The notes under the pieces are model-generated. The model was not told the DNA's origin, made no database searches, and saw only the letters and a list, made by a program, of their open reading frames with translations. Of a DNA stretch of 64,000 bases, positions 44,815-56,721 are shown in pieces. The stretch comes from Rugalucina vietnamica (taxonomy: Eukaryota; Mollusca; Bivalvia; Lucinida; Lucinidae). Every line of letters starts with the position of its first letter. The stretch's first letter is position 1. Where the stretch lies: contig OZ024879.1 of assembly GCA_964017185.1 (NCBI GenBank), positions 25,547,456-25,611,455 on the forward strand, written 5' to 3'. Position numbers and translations under genes: made by a program.

Positions 44815-45860
44815 GGCGAATGGGTTGTCATCAGTTCATCGAGATTATTGATGCGTCGTGGTTTGTTAATGGATAGTATACATATATAACGGGATTCATA
44901 TGCGTCGGGAGATCGTTACTAATGCGTTACTCCATATCTTTTGTCCTTATAAGGTAAGTTCTAGATGTGTTGATTTTGCAAACGAAAACAATGTCGACTA
45001 TGCAAAATCGGTGTCGGCTTTGATCTGTGAAAATCATTTTTCCACATGAGTCCAGTTAGTTAGAATCCTTGCATGCTCAACAATTTTAGCTAATGGTTTA
45101 TAAATGTGGTCAGTAGGTACCACAGGGCCACGAAAACTGGTTGTTTCTTTTCTGCTCCTATTGTTTGAAGTCTTGAGTGTAAACTAGCAAGTCACAACAC
45201 AGTCTTTGGGCATTTCTTATCAATCATACATCCAAGTTAGCCTTTAAAACTATTTTAAATAATGCGGGCTCGATAACCACCGTTTTAAGTGCCAAAGATA
45301 ATGATTACAAGTTTTGTATTGGTCCAGGAATTCCATATGGAATACATAATTGTTAGCTTATCGATTCTGCATACGAAAATACGAAAACATGTGTATCGTC
45401 GCTAAATGTAACTGAATGGTCTATTTTCATACGTGGGGTTCAGCTAAGTTCCCTCGCATCTGTGAAATCAATATAAACTAGCATTTTTTTTGTTTGACGA
45501 CAGAGAGGTATAATTTATAGATATTGTCACTTTTTGTAGCTTTTCGTCTACTGGTCGCGTTCATAAACGAATAGCTGAAAAACCACAGATGGCACAAGGA
45601 TTCCGAATCATTTTCATTGACAAAATAGAAGATTTTTTGCACATCACATCGGTCGCTGATTTTGCAAACGCGACTTAATTTTCTCGCACGGAAGCAAAAA
45701 GTATGATTCTAACAGTCCACAGGCAAAGGATGTATAGAACGCATTCCTAACGATCACCAAGGCGCATACAAAGTTACTATAGAATGTATTGAGAAACCAC
45801 GGCGCATCAATAATTTCGATTAACAGATGGGTCCCAATGAGACTGGAAAGAAAATAATCA
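44815..45860. repeat. Ancient inverted duplication inside each unit (copy 1)
   Basis: Plus-strand 44815-45240 aligns with the minus strand of ~45450-45860. ATTATTGATGCGTCGTGG at 44844 faces ATTATTGATGCGCCGTGG on the minus strand at 45814. Further matches are GATCGTTA.GAATGCGTT, GATTTTGCAAACG, GAATCCTTG and TAGTTTA/TAAACTAG segments. The arms are well diverged, so the duplication predates the tandem amplification. The same structure recurs in copies 2 and 3 (+3712 and +7048 or so). Confidence 0.7.
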
Positions 45861-46221
45861 CAAGTCATTTTCCGACAGCACACTTGAAGAGAAAGATGAC
45901 TAGCTCTTACCCATCAAGGTAGCGACCCGGCTAGTATCAATCAAAAACAAAGATAACGAAGACAACAGAGAGACAGACAAATTACACAGAAGATATATCA
46001 TAAAGATAAATTACCTCACTGGGACAGTGACGTTTGACTGGACGGCGAACATGCCAATCTGGACGGTGAAGTTTTTAATGGGATGACAATCACCACAATG
46101 GGACGGTATCGTTTTTACTCGGACTTGCCAGTTACGATATTATTAAATAAAATTACGCATTGCGCTCATCAGTTAAAACTTCAAACTTACAATGTTTATC
46201 AACAAAATTTTAATATTAAAA

Positions 46222-46253
<32 letters not shown>

Positions 46254-46290
46254 GAAACAAAAAAAAAAAAAAAAAAAAAAAATCATTTTC

Positions 46291-46390
46291 CGTTGGTGGG
46301 GTTTGAACGAACTACCCATTTCCTTAACGATCGCAATGACGAACAAATGATGTTGCATTTGCGACCTTAACCACTCGGCCATGATATTGG
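46291..46390 (-). ncRNA. tRNA-like pol III element, unit copy 2
   Basis: Identical to the copy-1 element, with A box, hairpin, B box and downstream T-runs. The private insertion of this unit begins ~25 bp upstream of it on the element's strand (46415). Confidence 0.5.
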
Positions 46391-46414
46391 GCCTGTTTAC
46401 ATGACAGAAAGATT

Positions 46415-46787
46415 GTTATGAACCACTGCAGAAGCTGAGGGTGAGGTTATGGCCATGTAAAACCGGTTTAAGCCCGCCAGTAACTTTGTGTTACTGATCG
46501 TTCCAAGTCGATACTTCTGTGGCGGTTCTTTTTGTTTTATGTCTTGGCGTATAAATTTTTTTTTTTTTTTTTTTTTTTTGTGCTGTTGGCGCCTTATGTA
46601 TGTTTTCATATTTTTAGTTAAGTTAAGGTAACTGAGTGGCCACCTATTGGGAAAATAGCTGCTCATTCGGCTTACGATATGTTTCATGGTATAAGTACCT
46701 GATTGTTAGTTTGTTTTTTTCCCACCTCGGTTTTTGGAGTGGGAATCTTTTTCTGATTGCGCCTTTTCCTGATCTTTGCCTACTTGT
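46415..46787. mobile_element. 373-bp insertion private to unit copy 2
   Basis: Copies 1, 3 and 4 read AAAGATTATCCC, whereas copy 2 reads AAAGATT, 373 bp, ATCCC. The insert starts GTTATGAACCACTG, has a ~22-base T-run at ~46557-46579 and ends CCTACTTGT. No target duplication or terminal inverted repeat is evident. The family is unrecognised. Confidence 0.85.
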
Positions 46788-49700
46788 ATCCCTTTATATT
46801 AGATTCGAATCCAAGGGAAAATACTCAATTTTTCATTTACTCAAATGGTCCCACTATAAAACGGGCTACACACGATAGTTGTCTCAAATGTAAATGCAAT
46901 TTAGCATATCAATATTTATTCAGATTTTGCAAAGAGCATGAACACGTGTTTAATGCCAACATTATCTAGTTTCATTATAAAGAATGAAACACTATTACAC
47001 CTTGTTAAATTAATATTTGGTTCACCCATAAGCTTTGTTTTAACTCATATACGGTTAACCTGGTTCAATACCAATTATTTTACCTGTCCCGGCGTTACGC
47101 TGTGGGCGGTTCCATGCCAAAGAGGTAAATCCGAGGCCTGGTTATCGCTATTGCACTGCAGCAGGGCCCCGGAGAAGGTACTAGTTCGACACAAAGTTGA
47201 ACTATACTCCGCTTAGACTTAGTCTAAGCGAAGAGCGTTGGTGCTGTGCCTTCGCTTCAACTAAGCGGTTCCCTCGGTGAGGGGCCGCACATCTGGGGTA
47301 AGGGGGTGGGTATGGAGACCTTCTGGGCCATGGGGACTGGTTTGGTGGGAACGATGAGGGAATGGGTATGGTGGGGGCCATAGGGAGGGATGGTTGGGAA
47401 TGGGTGGCGGCGTGGCCCATGAGGTGTGGTTGAGGTGGATGGATGTTGCTTTATTTTGACGGACCCCCGTAAGGGTGTGTTGAGATTTTTAGAGATGGGC
47501 TTTTATTTAGTAACAAAATATATTACTCTTTTTTGTCAGTTTTCTTCTATGATGCTTTTCTCTCATACAACATACGAGTGTTATGCCCAGTCTGCATTTA
47601 GTCATTCTATGGTTTCTTATTCGTCCGTTTAACGTGCCATGCTCAAACACAATATGGCGGCATTATGTTTTACCTCAATTAATACGCACGTAAATAATGA
47701 TTCTGGCCGGTATTCACTTGTGGTATTATCCACCCTTTAGGGGTTATTCTGAACATTTAACGATACATAAGCTGTATTCAAGTTTCTGCTCTAAATACCC
47801 CCGAATATGTGGTCTGGGGTGCAGGACACACTTTTTACCCACATGGTCAATATATTAGGGTATGACTACATTTTGGTTTGTAAATTTGTGTAAAATTATT
47901 TTTAAGCAGCGTTTGATTTTTATTTCACTCAAGCAGTTGTTATTGGTTATTTAAACTGAATTTTGTCAGGTCACATGACCTTTTATATTTTCATTAGTGC
48001 AGAACTAACTTGTTGGATTTTACCCCTAAACCTGGAAATCGGCTTTTCAAAAATGGTTCTTTTTAAGTGGAATTTACTGTGAGAAGTCAACGGCTGCCAT
48101 GTATTCAATAATCATTGCGCATATATTTAAAGCAGTAGGCTTTATCTACACATGATCATGCACTTTATGGTCATTGTATGGGCCAGTGACATGTCATAAC
48201 TTCAAGGAAAATGTGTCTTTTTGGGGCGAAAAAATGCCCTTAAAGTGCAGGGGTGTGGTAGGTTTACATTTGCATAGAGCTTGTCCCAGTCAGCAGAAAC
48301 TGTTTCTGTTACTGTGAGATGATTTTATGGTCTGTATTTTATTAACTGTGGGTATAATTGAATGGTTATTAAGGTTTTGAAATTAGGGTGTTCGTTTCAA
48401 GCATGTTGCCGTCTGCTCAGCCTCTATGACTACTCGCCAGTGATCGGTGCAATATATGCGAAGGGGTCAACTTCTTATGCGACATTGCAGAGGTATATTA
48501 TTTTTGAAACGCAGCTGTAGACACCAGGCGAATGGGTTGTCATCAGTTCATCGAGATTATTGATGCGTCGTGGTTTGTTAATGGATAGTATACATATATA
48601 ACGGGATTCATATGCGTCGGGAGATCGTTACTAATGCGTTACTCCATATCTTTTGTCCTTATAAGGTAAGTTCTAGATGTGTTGATTTTGCAAACGAAAA
48701 CAATGTCGACTATGCAAAATCGGTGTCGGCTTTGATCTGTGAAAATCATTTTTCCACATGAGTCCAGTTAGTTAGAATCCTTGCATGCTCAACAATTTTA
48801 GCTAATGGTTTATAAATGTGGTCAGTAGGTACCACAGGGCCACGAAAACTGGTTGTTTCTTTTCTGCTCCTATTGTTTGAAGTCTTGAGTGTAAACTAGC
48901 AAGTCACAACACAGTCTTTGGGCATTTCTTATCAATCATACATCCAAGTTAGCCTTTAAAACTATTTTAAATAATGCGGGCTCGATAACCACCGTTTTAA
49001 GTGCCAAAGATAATGATTACAAGTTTTGTATTGGTCCAGGAATTCCATATGGAATACATAATTGTTAGCTTATCGATTCTGCATACGAAAATACGAAAAC
49101 ATGTGTATCGTCGCTAAATGTAACTGAATGGTCTATTTTCATACGTGGGGTTCAGCTAAGTTCCCTCGCATCTGTGAAATCAATATAAACTAGCATTTTT
49201 TTTGTTTGACGACAGAGAGGTATAATTTATAGATATTGTCACTTTTTGTAGCTTTTCGTCTACTGGTCGCGTTCATAAACGAATAGCTGAAAAACCACAG
49301 ATGGCACAAGGATTCCGAATCATTTTCATTGACAAAATAGAAGATTTTTTGCACATCACATCGGTCGCTGATTTTGCAAACGCGACTTAATTTTCTCGCA
49401 CGGAAGCAAAAAGTATGATTCTAACAGTCCACAGGCAAAGGATGTATAGAACGCATTCCTAACGATCACCAAGGCGCATACAAAGTTACTATAGAATGTA
49501 TTGAGAAACCACGGCGCATCAATAATTTCGATTAACAGATGGGTCCCAATGAGACTGGAAAGAAAATAATCACAAGTCATTTTCCGACAGCACACTTGAA
49601 GAGAAAGATGACTAGCTCTTACCCATCAAGGTAGCGACCCGGCTAGTATCAATCAAAAACAAAGATAACGAAGACAACAGAGAGACAGACAAATTACACA

Positions 49701-49999
49701 GAAGATATATCATAAAGATAAATTACCTCACTGGGACAGTGACGTTTGACTGGACGGCGAACATGCCAATCTGGACGGTGAAGTTTTTAATGGGATGACA
49801 ATCACCACAATGGGACGGTATCGTTTTTACTCGGACTTGCCAGTTACGATATTATTAAATAAAATTACGCATTGCGCTCATCAGTTAAAACTTCAAACTT
49901 ACAATGTTTATCAACAAAATTTTAATATTAAAACAAAAAAAAAAAAAAAAAAAAAAAAAAACGAAACAAAAAAAAAAAAAAAAAAAAAAAATCATTTTC

Positions 50000-50099
50000 C
50001 GTTGGTGGGGTTTGAACGAACTACCCATTTCCTTAACGATCGCAATGACGAACAAATGATGTTGCATTTGCGACCTTAACCACTCGGCCATGATATTGG
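50000..50099 (-). ncRNA. tRNA-like pol III element, unit copy 3
   Basis: Identical to the copy-1 element. Retention of both box motifs reflects the recent duplication, so it is not independent evidence of function. Confidence 0.5.
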
Positions 50100-53000
50100 G
50101 CCTGTTTACATGACAGAAAGATTATCCCTTTATATTAGATTCGAATCCAAGGGAAAATACTCAATTTTTCATTTACTCAAATGGTCCCACTATAAAACGG
50201 GCTACACACGATAGTTGTCTCAAATGTAAATGCAATTTAGCATATCAATATTTATTCAGATTTTGCAAAGAGCATGAACACGTGTTTAATGCCAACATTA
50301 TCTAGTTTCATTATAAAGAATGAAACACTATTACACCTTGTTAAATTAATATTTGGTTCACCCATAAGCTTTGTTTTAACTCATATACGGTTAACCTGGT
50401 TCAATACCAATTATTTTACCTGTCCCGGCGTTACGCTGTGGGCGGTTCCATGCCAAAGAGGTAAATCCGAGGCCTGGTTATCGCTATTGCACTGCAGCAG
50501 GGCCCCGGAGAAGGTACTAGTTCGACACAAAGTTGAACTATACTCCGCTTAGACTTAGTCTAAGCGAAGAGCGTTGGTGCTGTGCCTTCGCTTCAACTAA
50601 GCGGTTCCCTCGGTGAGGGGCCGCACATCTGGGGTAAGGGGGTGGGTATGGAGACCTTCTGGGCCATGGGGACTGGTTTGGTGGGAACGATGAGGGAATG
50701 GGTATGGTGGGGGCCATAGGGAGGGATGGTTGGGAATGGGTGGCGGCGTGGCCCATGAGGTGTGGTTGAGGTGGATGGATGTTGCTTTATTTTGACGGAC
50801 CCCCGTAAGGGTGTGTTGAGATTTTTAGAGATGGGCTTTTATTTAGTAACAAAATATATTACTCTTTTTTGTCAGTTTTCTTCTATGATGCTTTTCTCTC
50901 ATACAACATACGAGTGTTATGCCCAGTCTGCATTTAGTCATTCTATGGTTTCTTATTCGTCCGTTTAACGTGCCATGCTCAAACACAATATGGCGGCATT
51001 ATGTTTTACCTCAATTAATACGCACGTAAATAATGATTCTGGCCGGTATTCACTTGTGGTATTATCCACCCTTTAGGGGTTATTCTGAACATTTAACGAT
51101 ACATAAGCTGTATTCAAGTTTCTGCTCTAAATACCCCCGAATATGTGGTCTGGGGTGCAGGACACACTTTTTACCCACATGGTCAATATATTAGGGTATG
51201 ACTACATTTTGGTTTGTAAATTTGTGTAAAATTATTTTTAAGCAGCGTTTGATTTTTATTTCACTCAAGCAGTTGTTATTGGTTATTTAAACTGAATTTT
51301 GTCAGGTCACATGACCTTTTATATTTTCATTAGTGCAGAACTAACTTGTTGGATTTTACCCCTAAACCTGGAAATCGGCTTTTCAAAAATGGTTCTTTTT
51401 AAGTGGAATTTACTGTGAGAAGTCAACGGCTGCCATGTATTCAATAATCATTGCGCATATATTTAAAGCAGTAGGCTTTATCTACACATGATCATGCACT
51501 TTATGGTCATTGTATGGGCCAGTGACATGTCATAACTTCAAGGAAAATGTGTCTTTTTGGGGCGAAAAAATGCCCTTAAAGTGCAGGGGTGTGGTAGGTT
51601 TACATTTGCATAGAGCTTGTCCCAGTCAGCAGAAACTGTTTCTGTTACTGTGAGATGATTTTATGGTCTGTATTTTATTAACTGTGGGTATAATTGAATG
51701 GTTATTAAGGTTTTGAAATTAGGGTGTTCGTTTCAAGCATGTTGCCGTCTGCTCAGCCTCTATGACTACTCGCCAGTGATCGGTGCAATATATGCGAAGG
51801 GGTCAACTTCTTATGCGACATTGCAGAGGTATATTATTTTTGAAACGCAGCTGTAGACACCAGGCGAATGGGTTGTCATCAGTTCATCGAGATTATTGAT
51901 GCGTCGTGGTTTGTTAATGGATAGTATACATATATAACGGGATTCATATGCGTCGGGAGATCGTTACTAATGCGTTACTCCATATCTTTTGTCCTTATAA
52001 GGTAAGTTCTAGATGTGTTGATTTTGCAAACGAAAACAATGTCGACTATGCAAAATCGGTGTCGGCTTTGATCTGTGAAAATCATTTTTCCACATGAGTC
52101 CAGTTAGTAAGAATCCTTGCATGCTCAACAATTTTAGCTAATGGTTTATAAATGTGGTCAGTAGGTACCACAGGGCCACGAAAACTGGTTGTTTCTTTTC
52201 TGCTCCTATTGTTTGAAGTCTTGAGTGTAAACTAGCAAGTCACAACACAGTCTTTGGGCATTTCTTATCAATCATACATCCAAGTTAGCCTTTAAAACTA
52301 TTTTAAATAATGCGGGCTCGATAACCACCGTTTTAAGTGCCAAAGATAATGATTACAAGTTTTGTATTGGTCCAGGAATTCCATATGGAATACATAATTG
52401 TTAGCTTATCGATTCTGCATACGAAAATACGAAAACATGTGTATCGTCGCTAAATGTAACTGAATGGTCTATTTTCATACGTGGGGTTCAGCTAAGTTCC
52501 CTCGCATCTGTGAAATCAATATAAACTAGCATTTTTTTTGTTTGACGACAGAGAGGTATAATTTATAGATATTGTCACTTTTTGTAGCTTTTCGTCTACT
52601 GGTCGCGTTCATAAACGAATAGCTGAAAAACCACAGATGGCACAAGGATTCCGAATCATTTTCATTGACAAAATAGAAGATTTTTTGCACATCACATCGG
52701 TCGCTGATTTTGCAAACGCGACTTAATTTTCTCGCACGGAAGCAAAAAGTATGATTCTAACAGTCCACAGGCAAAGGATGTATAGAACGCATTCCTAACG
52801 ATCACCAAGGCGCATACAAAGTTACTATAGAATGTATTGAGAAACCACGGCGCATCAATAATTTCGATTAACAGATGGGTCCCAATGAGACTGGAAAGAA
52901 AATAATCACAAGTCATTTTCCGACAGCACACTTGAAGAGAAAGATGACTAGCTCTTACCCATCAAGGTAGCGACCCGGCTAGTATCAATCAAAAACAAAG

Positions 53001-53339
53001 ATAACGAAGACAACAGAGAGACAGACAAATTACACAGAAGATATATCATAAAGATAAATTACCTCACTGGGACAGTGACGTTTGACTGGACGGCGAACAT
53101 GCCAATCTGGACGGTGAAGTTTTTAATGGGATGACAATCACCACAATGGGACGGTATCGTTTTTACTCGGACTTGCCAGTTACGATATTATTAAATAAAA
53201 TTACGCATTGCGCTCATCAGTTAAAACTTCAAACTTACAATGTTTATCAACAAAATTTTAATATTAAAACAAAAAAAAAAACAAAAAAAAAAAAACAAAA
53301 AACGAAAAACAAAACAAAAAAAAAAAAAAAATCATTTTC

Positions 53340-53436
53340 CGTTGGTGCGGTTTGAACGAACTACCCATTTCCTTAACGATCGCAATGACGAACAAATGTT
53401 GCATTTGCGACCTTAACCACTCGGCCATGATATTGG
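53340..53436 (-). ncRNA. tRNA-like pol III element, unit copy 4
   Basis: The same element with a 3-base loss in the hairpin region and one change near the B box. The neighbouring A-rich tract is also more broken up here than in the other copies. Confidence 0.45.
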
Positions 53437-54122
53437 GCCTGTTTACATGACAGAAAGATTATCCCTTTATATTAGATTCGAATCCAAGGGAAAATACTCA
53501 ATTTTTCATTTACTCAAATGGTCCCACTATAAAACGGGCTACACACGATAGTTGTCTCAAATGTAAATGCAATTTAGCATATCAATATTTATTCAGATTT
53601 TGCAAAGAGCATGAACACGTGTTTAATGCCAACATTATCTAGTTTCATTATAAAGAATGAAACACTATTACACCTTGTTAAATTAATATTTGGTTCACCC
53701 ATAAGCTTTGTTTTAACTCATATACGGTTAACCTGGTTCAATACCAATTATTTTACCTGTCCCGGCGTTACGCTGTGGGCGGTTCCATGCCAAAGAGGTA
53801 AATCCGAGGCCTGGTTATCGCTATTGCACTGCAGCAGGGCCCCGGAGAAGGTACTAGTTCGACACAAAGTTGAACTATACTCCGCTTAGACAGTCTAAGC
53901 GAAGAGCGTTGGTGCTGTGCCTTCGCTTCAACTAAGCGGTTCCCTCGGTGAGGGGCCGCACATCTGGGGTAAGGGGATGGGTATGGAGACCTTCTGGGCC
54001 ATGGGGACTGGTTTGGTGGGAACGATGAGGGAATGGGTATGGTGGGGGCCATAGGGAGGGATGGTTGGGAATGGGTGGCGGCGTGGCCCATGAGGTGTGG
54101 TTGAGGTGGATGGATGTTGCTT

Positions 54123-54435
54123 TTTTTCTCACCTCGAATGATAATCGATTTAAAATTTATGAAAGATGCTACACAATGATCGCGATTAACTTTTGAGTAT
54201 AATTTTATAAACATTACATATCCTCACAGAATGTGACACCTCTGAACCACAAACGCATTGTGCATTGTAAGAATACACATCAACATTATTGTCGTAATTG
54301 CAATTGGTCCAATTAAAGTTTGCATTTCACACCTAAGTAACTCTTTTTACTCAATCTGATGACCAAACGATAGCGTCTCCGTGTCCCAGTTTGAACAAAG
54401 CAAAAACCGACATAAAAATTCTTAATTATCTTCAT
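54123..54435. other. Right flank of the array; nothing recognised
   Basis: Sequence immediately after the partial fourth unit. No gene or repeat seen. Confidence 0.5.
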
Positions 54436-54436
54436 T

Positions 54437-54488
<52 letters not shown>

Positions 54489-55037
54489 AAGCTGCAGAAA
54501 AACACTGAAACTGTACACTGTTTTCAATGAAATTAAGATTTGTTTTTACTGTGCTGCTACTTTTTACGCTGATTCGTTCTTATTTTCTCATTTTATTTCT
54601 GCTCTCAGCCACGGTCTAGATCATCCCGTTGAGTTTTCTGGAATCGCATATTCATTCATTCATTCTCAGTCACAAGTCGCAAGATACATCAATTCATTAT
54701 TTTTGTTTTTTTACTTTTTAAAAATTCATTAAATGATTTTTGTTGTTGTTGTTTTTTATCAAAAGATTAGTACTAGATCTATAATTAATATTACACAAAA
54801 ATGCAGATATTGACGATACGATTTTGAACAGTTCAGTGGCGCATCAATGTTGTTTTAGTTAATCTATGACCTAAGGGTATGATTTAAAGCGTGACTGATT
54901 TTATGACATGCAGTCTCGGATTATAAAACCTTAACCATTTCACATTTTAGCCGCGGCGTGAGAAAACCGGTATTAGGGGTTATCTTCATTCAAATCTCTC
55001 TAACCGGCTTTTTTTTTTTTTAAACAAAAAAAAAAAA

Positions 55038-55071
<34 letters not shown>

Positions 55072-55265
55072 CTATAATTCAATATTACACAAAAAATGCG
55101 ACACGATTTTGATCACGATCAGTGGCGCATCAATGTTGTTTTAGTTTATCTATGACCTAGGGGTATGATTTAAAGCGTGCCTGATTTTATGACATGCAGT
55201 CTCGGATTATAAAACTATACCATTTCACATTTGAGCCGCGGTGTGAGAAAACCGGTACTAGGGGT
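54430..55265. repeat. Local direct duplication
   Basis: TATCTTCATTCAAATCTCTC occurs at ~54428 and ~54979. The block AGTGGCGCATCAATGTTG through GAGAAAACCGGTA..AGGGG occurs at ~54834-54977 and ~55120-55265 with a few differences. The second copy has a long A-run (~55017-55068) in place of much of the intervening DNA. Both end in the first bases of the GAGCCGCC-type MITE, but only the second continues into a full MITE. Confidence 0.8.
54441..54484. repeat. (CT)n microsatellite
   Basis: About 22 CT dinucleotides. Confidence 0.95.
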
Positions 55266-55466
55266 TTCCGATCAGGTCTGACACAAACCGGCTTGTGTAC
55301 TACACCATTTGGCAAGAAGCTTGAAAATTCGGATTGAGGAAGATAAGGAATTGTATTACCCGTGTAGCGAAAACAATGGCGCTGATCAGCTAGGCAACTG
55401 CTACACAGCTGACCTGAGCCTTTGTTTTTGCATAGTTAAATTCCGGTTTTCGCATGACGCGGCTCA
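55231..55466. mobile_element. MITE of the GAGCCGCC family, copy 1 (diverged)
   Basis: Starts TTGAGCCGCGGTGTGAGAAA and ends with the complement (TTTTCGCATGACGCGGCTCA). It contains the family motifs GGTCTGACACAAACCGG and GTAGCGAAAAC..GCGCTGATCAGC in reverse order relative to the 58632 copy. About 236 bp, non-coding. Confidence 0.75.
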
Positions 55467-56715
55467 TTTTTAATGGAAGGTGTACTTGTTATATAAATAT
55501 TGCGAAAATGCAAGGAGTCGATCAGCCTGTGCACTTGAAAAACTTGTCCAAGCGAGGTTTGACGGATTCAAAAGCAAACCGGTCTACGCATACATAAATA
55601 CTTGAAAATTGGAAATAAAGATTAAGCTAGTCATCAGGCTGCGAGGTGGTTCTAATATGTGCCCACAATATATGTTTTGAGCAATAATAAGAAAAATATC
55701 AAATAATTTCTACTTTTACAATTTGGGAAAAATCTATATATTGCATGGGCGTGTTTTCGTAATGCTTACATTTAATATGTAACATATATCATATACTCAT
55801 AGCATTTATTTTGAGGAAGCAATAAATAAATAAATAAATAAATAAATAAATACATGAATAAATAATTAAATAAAAATAATACAACTGAATGCTTACAGTA
55901 CAAACTGGTCCATGAGTTTAACCGCGACGATGCGATTGTCACGGGTACCCACAATGTACATTTGAATGGGAAAAACACGAGTTTTCTTTCATTCGAAATC
56001 GTGTTGTTGTTTTTTTTACCGTCATCAAAGCCACAATTTTGTATTTCTTTTTTTTTTTTCATATTATTTCATAGTCGAAGTTTTGAGTTCATAAATTTTT
56101 AAGACAATTTATGATCAAATTTTATGGTTGCCCTTAGGCTAAAGTTACACAGGTAATTTTACGGACAGAGGCGCCAAGTAAATCGTAAATCACCGGAAAG
56201 AACCGAAGATGATTTACCTGTACCACTAATCCCCTAAGCTGATAATACGATAAGACGCGCTGAGGAGACTTTTTCCACATGGAAAAACCATTATCACACA
56301 CTACAAAACAGACTTTAGTGTTCAAAGACGTTTCCATTGTACGTAATTTATCTTTACGTTGCCGACTGGTTTGTGTATCTGTTGCACTCCCCATCATTGT
56401 TTTGTTTGATGCAAGCCGGATGGCCACCTTGCTATGAAAGAGCTTGTCATATACATATACGTTGTTATAATTTATGTCTTTACCGCCTGGTGTCTAAATA
56501 ATTTTAATTGCATCGATTCCTGGGGTCGGCAACAAAGTGAGTCTAGAACAAAATCAGTAAAAGATAAACGACCTATTTGAAAAATAGCTCATTTCCTCTG
56601 ATTTCAAAGCTAAATGATTGGGTTTAATCTCTTCAGTTTGCTACATGCCACTTGACGATGAGGTTATGGTCAAACTAAAATTGTCAATATATTAGGCTCA
56701 GCGAATATTAAAACA
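55467..56715. other. Intergenic, 3' of the receptor gene
   Basis: Holds an (AATA)n microsatellite at 55821-55851 and otherwise AT-rich DNA. It should include the receptor's 3' UTR, but I see no close AATAAA on the minus strand. No other gene recognised. Confidence 0.5.
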
Positions 56716-56721
56716 ATGCAT

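Larger units (their letters stand above)
42584..54122. repeat. Tandem array of a ~3.33-kb unit (3 full copies + 1.16-kb partial)
   Basis: Units start at AGGTAGCGACCCGGC: 42584, 45917, 49629 and 52965. Spacings are 3333, 3712 and 3336 bp; the long one is explained by an insertion in copy 2. The fourth copy ends at GATGGATGTTGCTTT near 54122. Outside poly-A runs and a few single-base changes the copies look identical, so the duplication is very recent or an assembly collapse/expansion artefact. No protein gene is recognisable in the unit. Frames encoding Lys runs or Pro-rich peptides come from poly-A and G-rich tracts. Confidence 0.95.

Noticed and set aside
45644-45883. 79-codon minus-strand frame repeated in each full unit
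   Set aside because: It looks protein-like at first sight (hydrophobic, Cys-rich), but it lies in one arm of the inverted duplication and the other arm has no matching frame.
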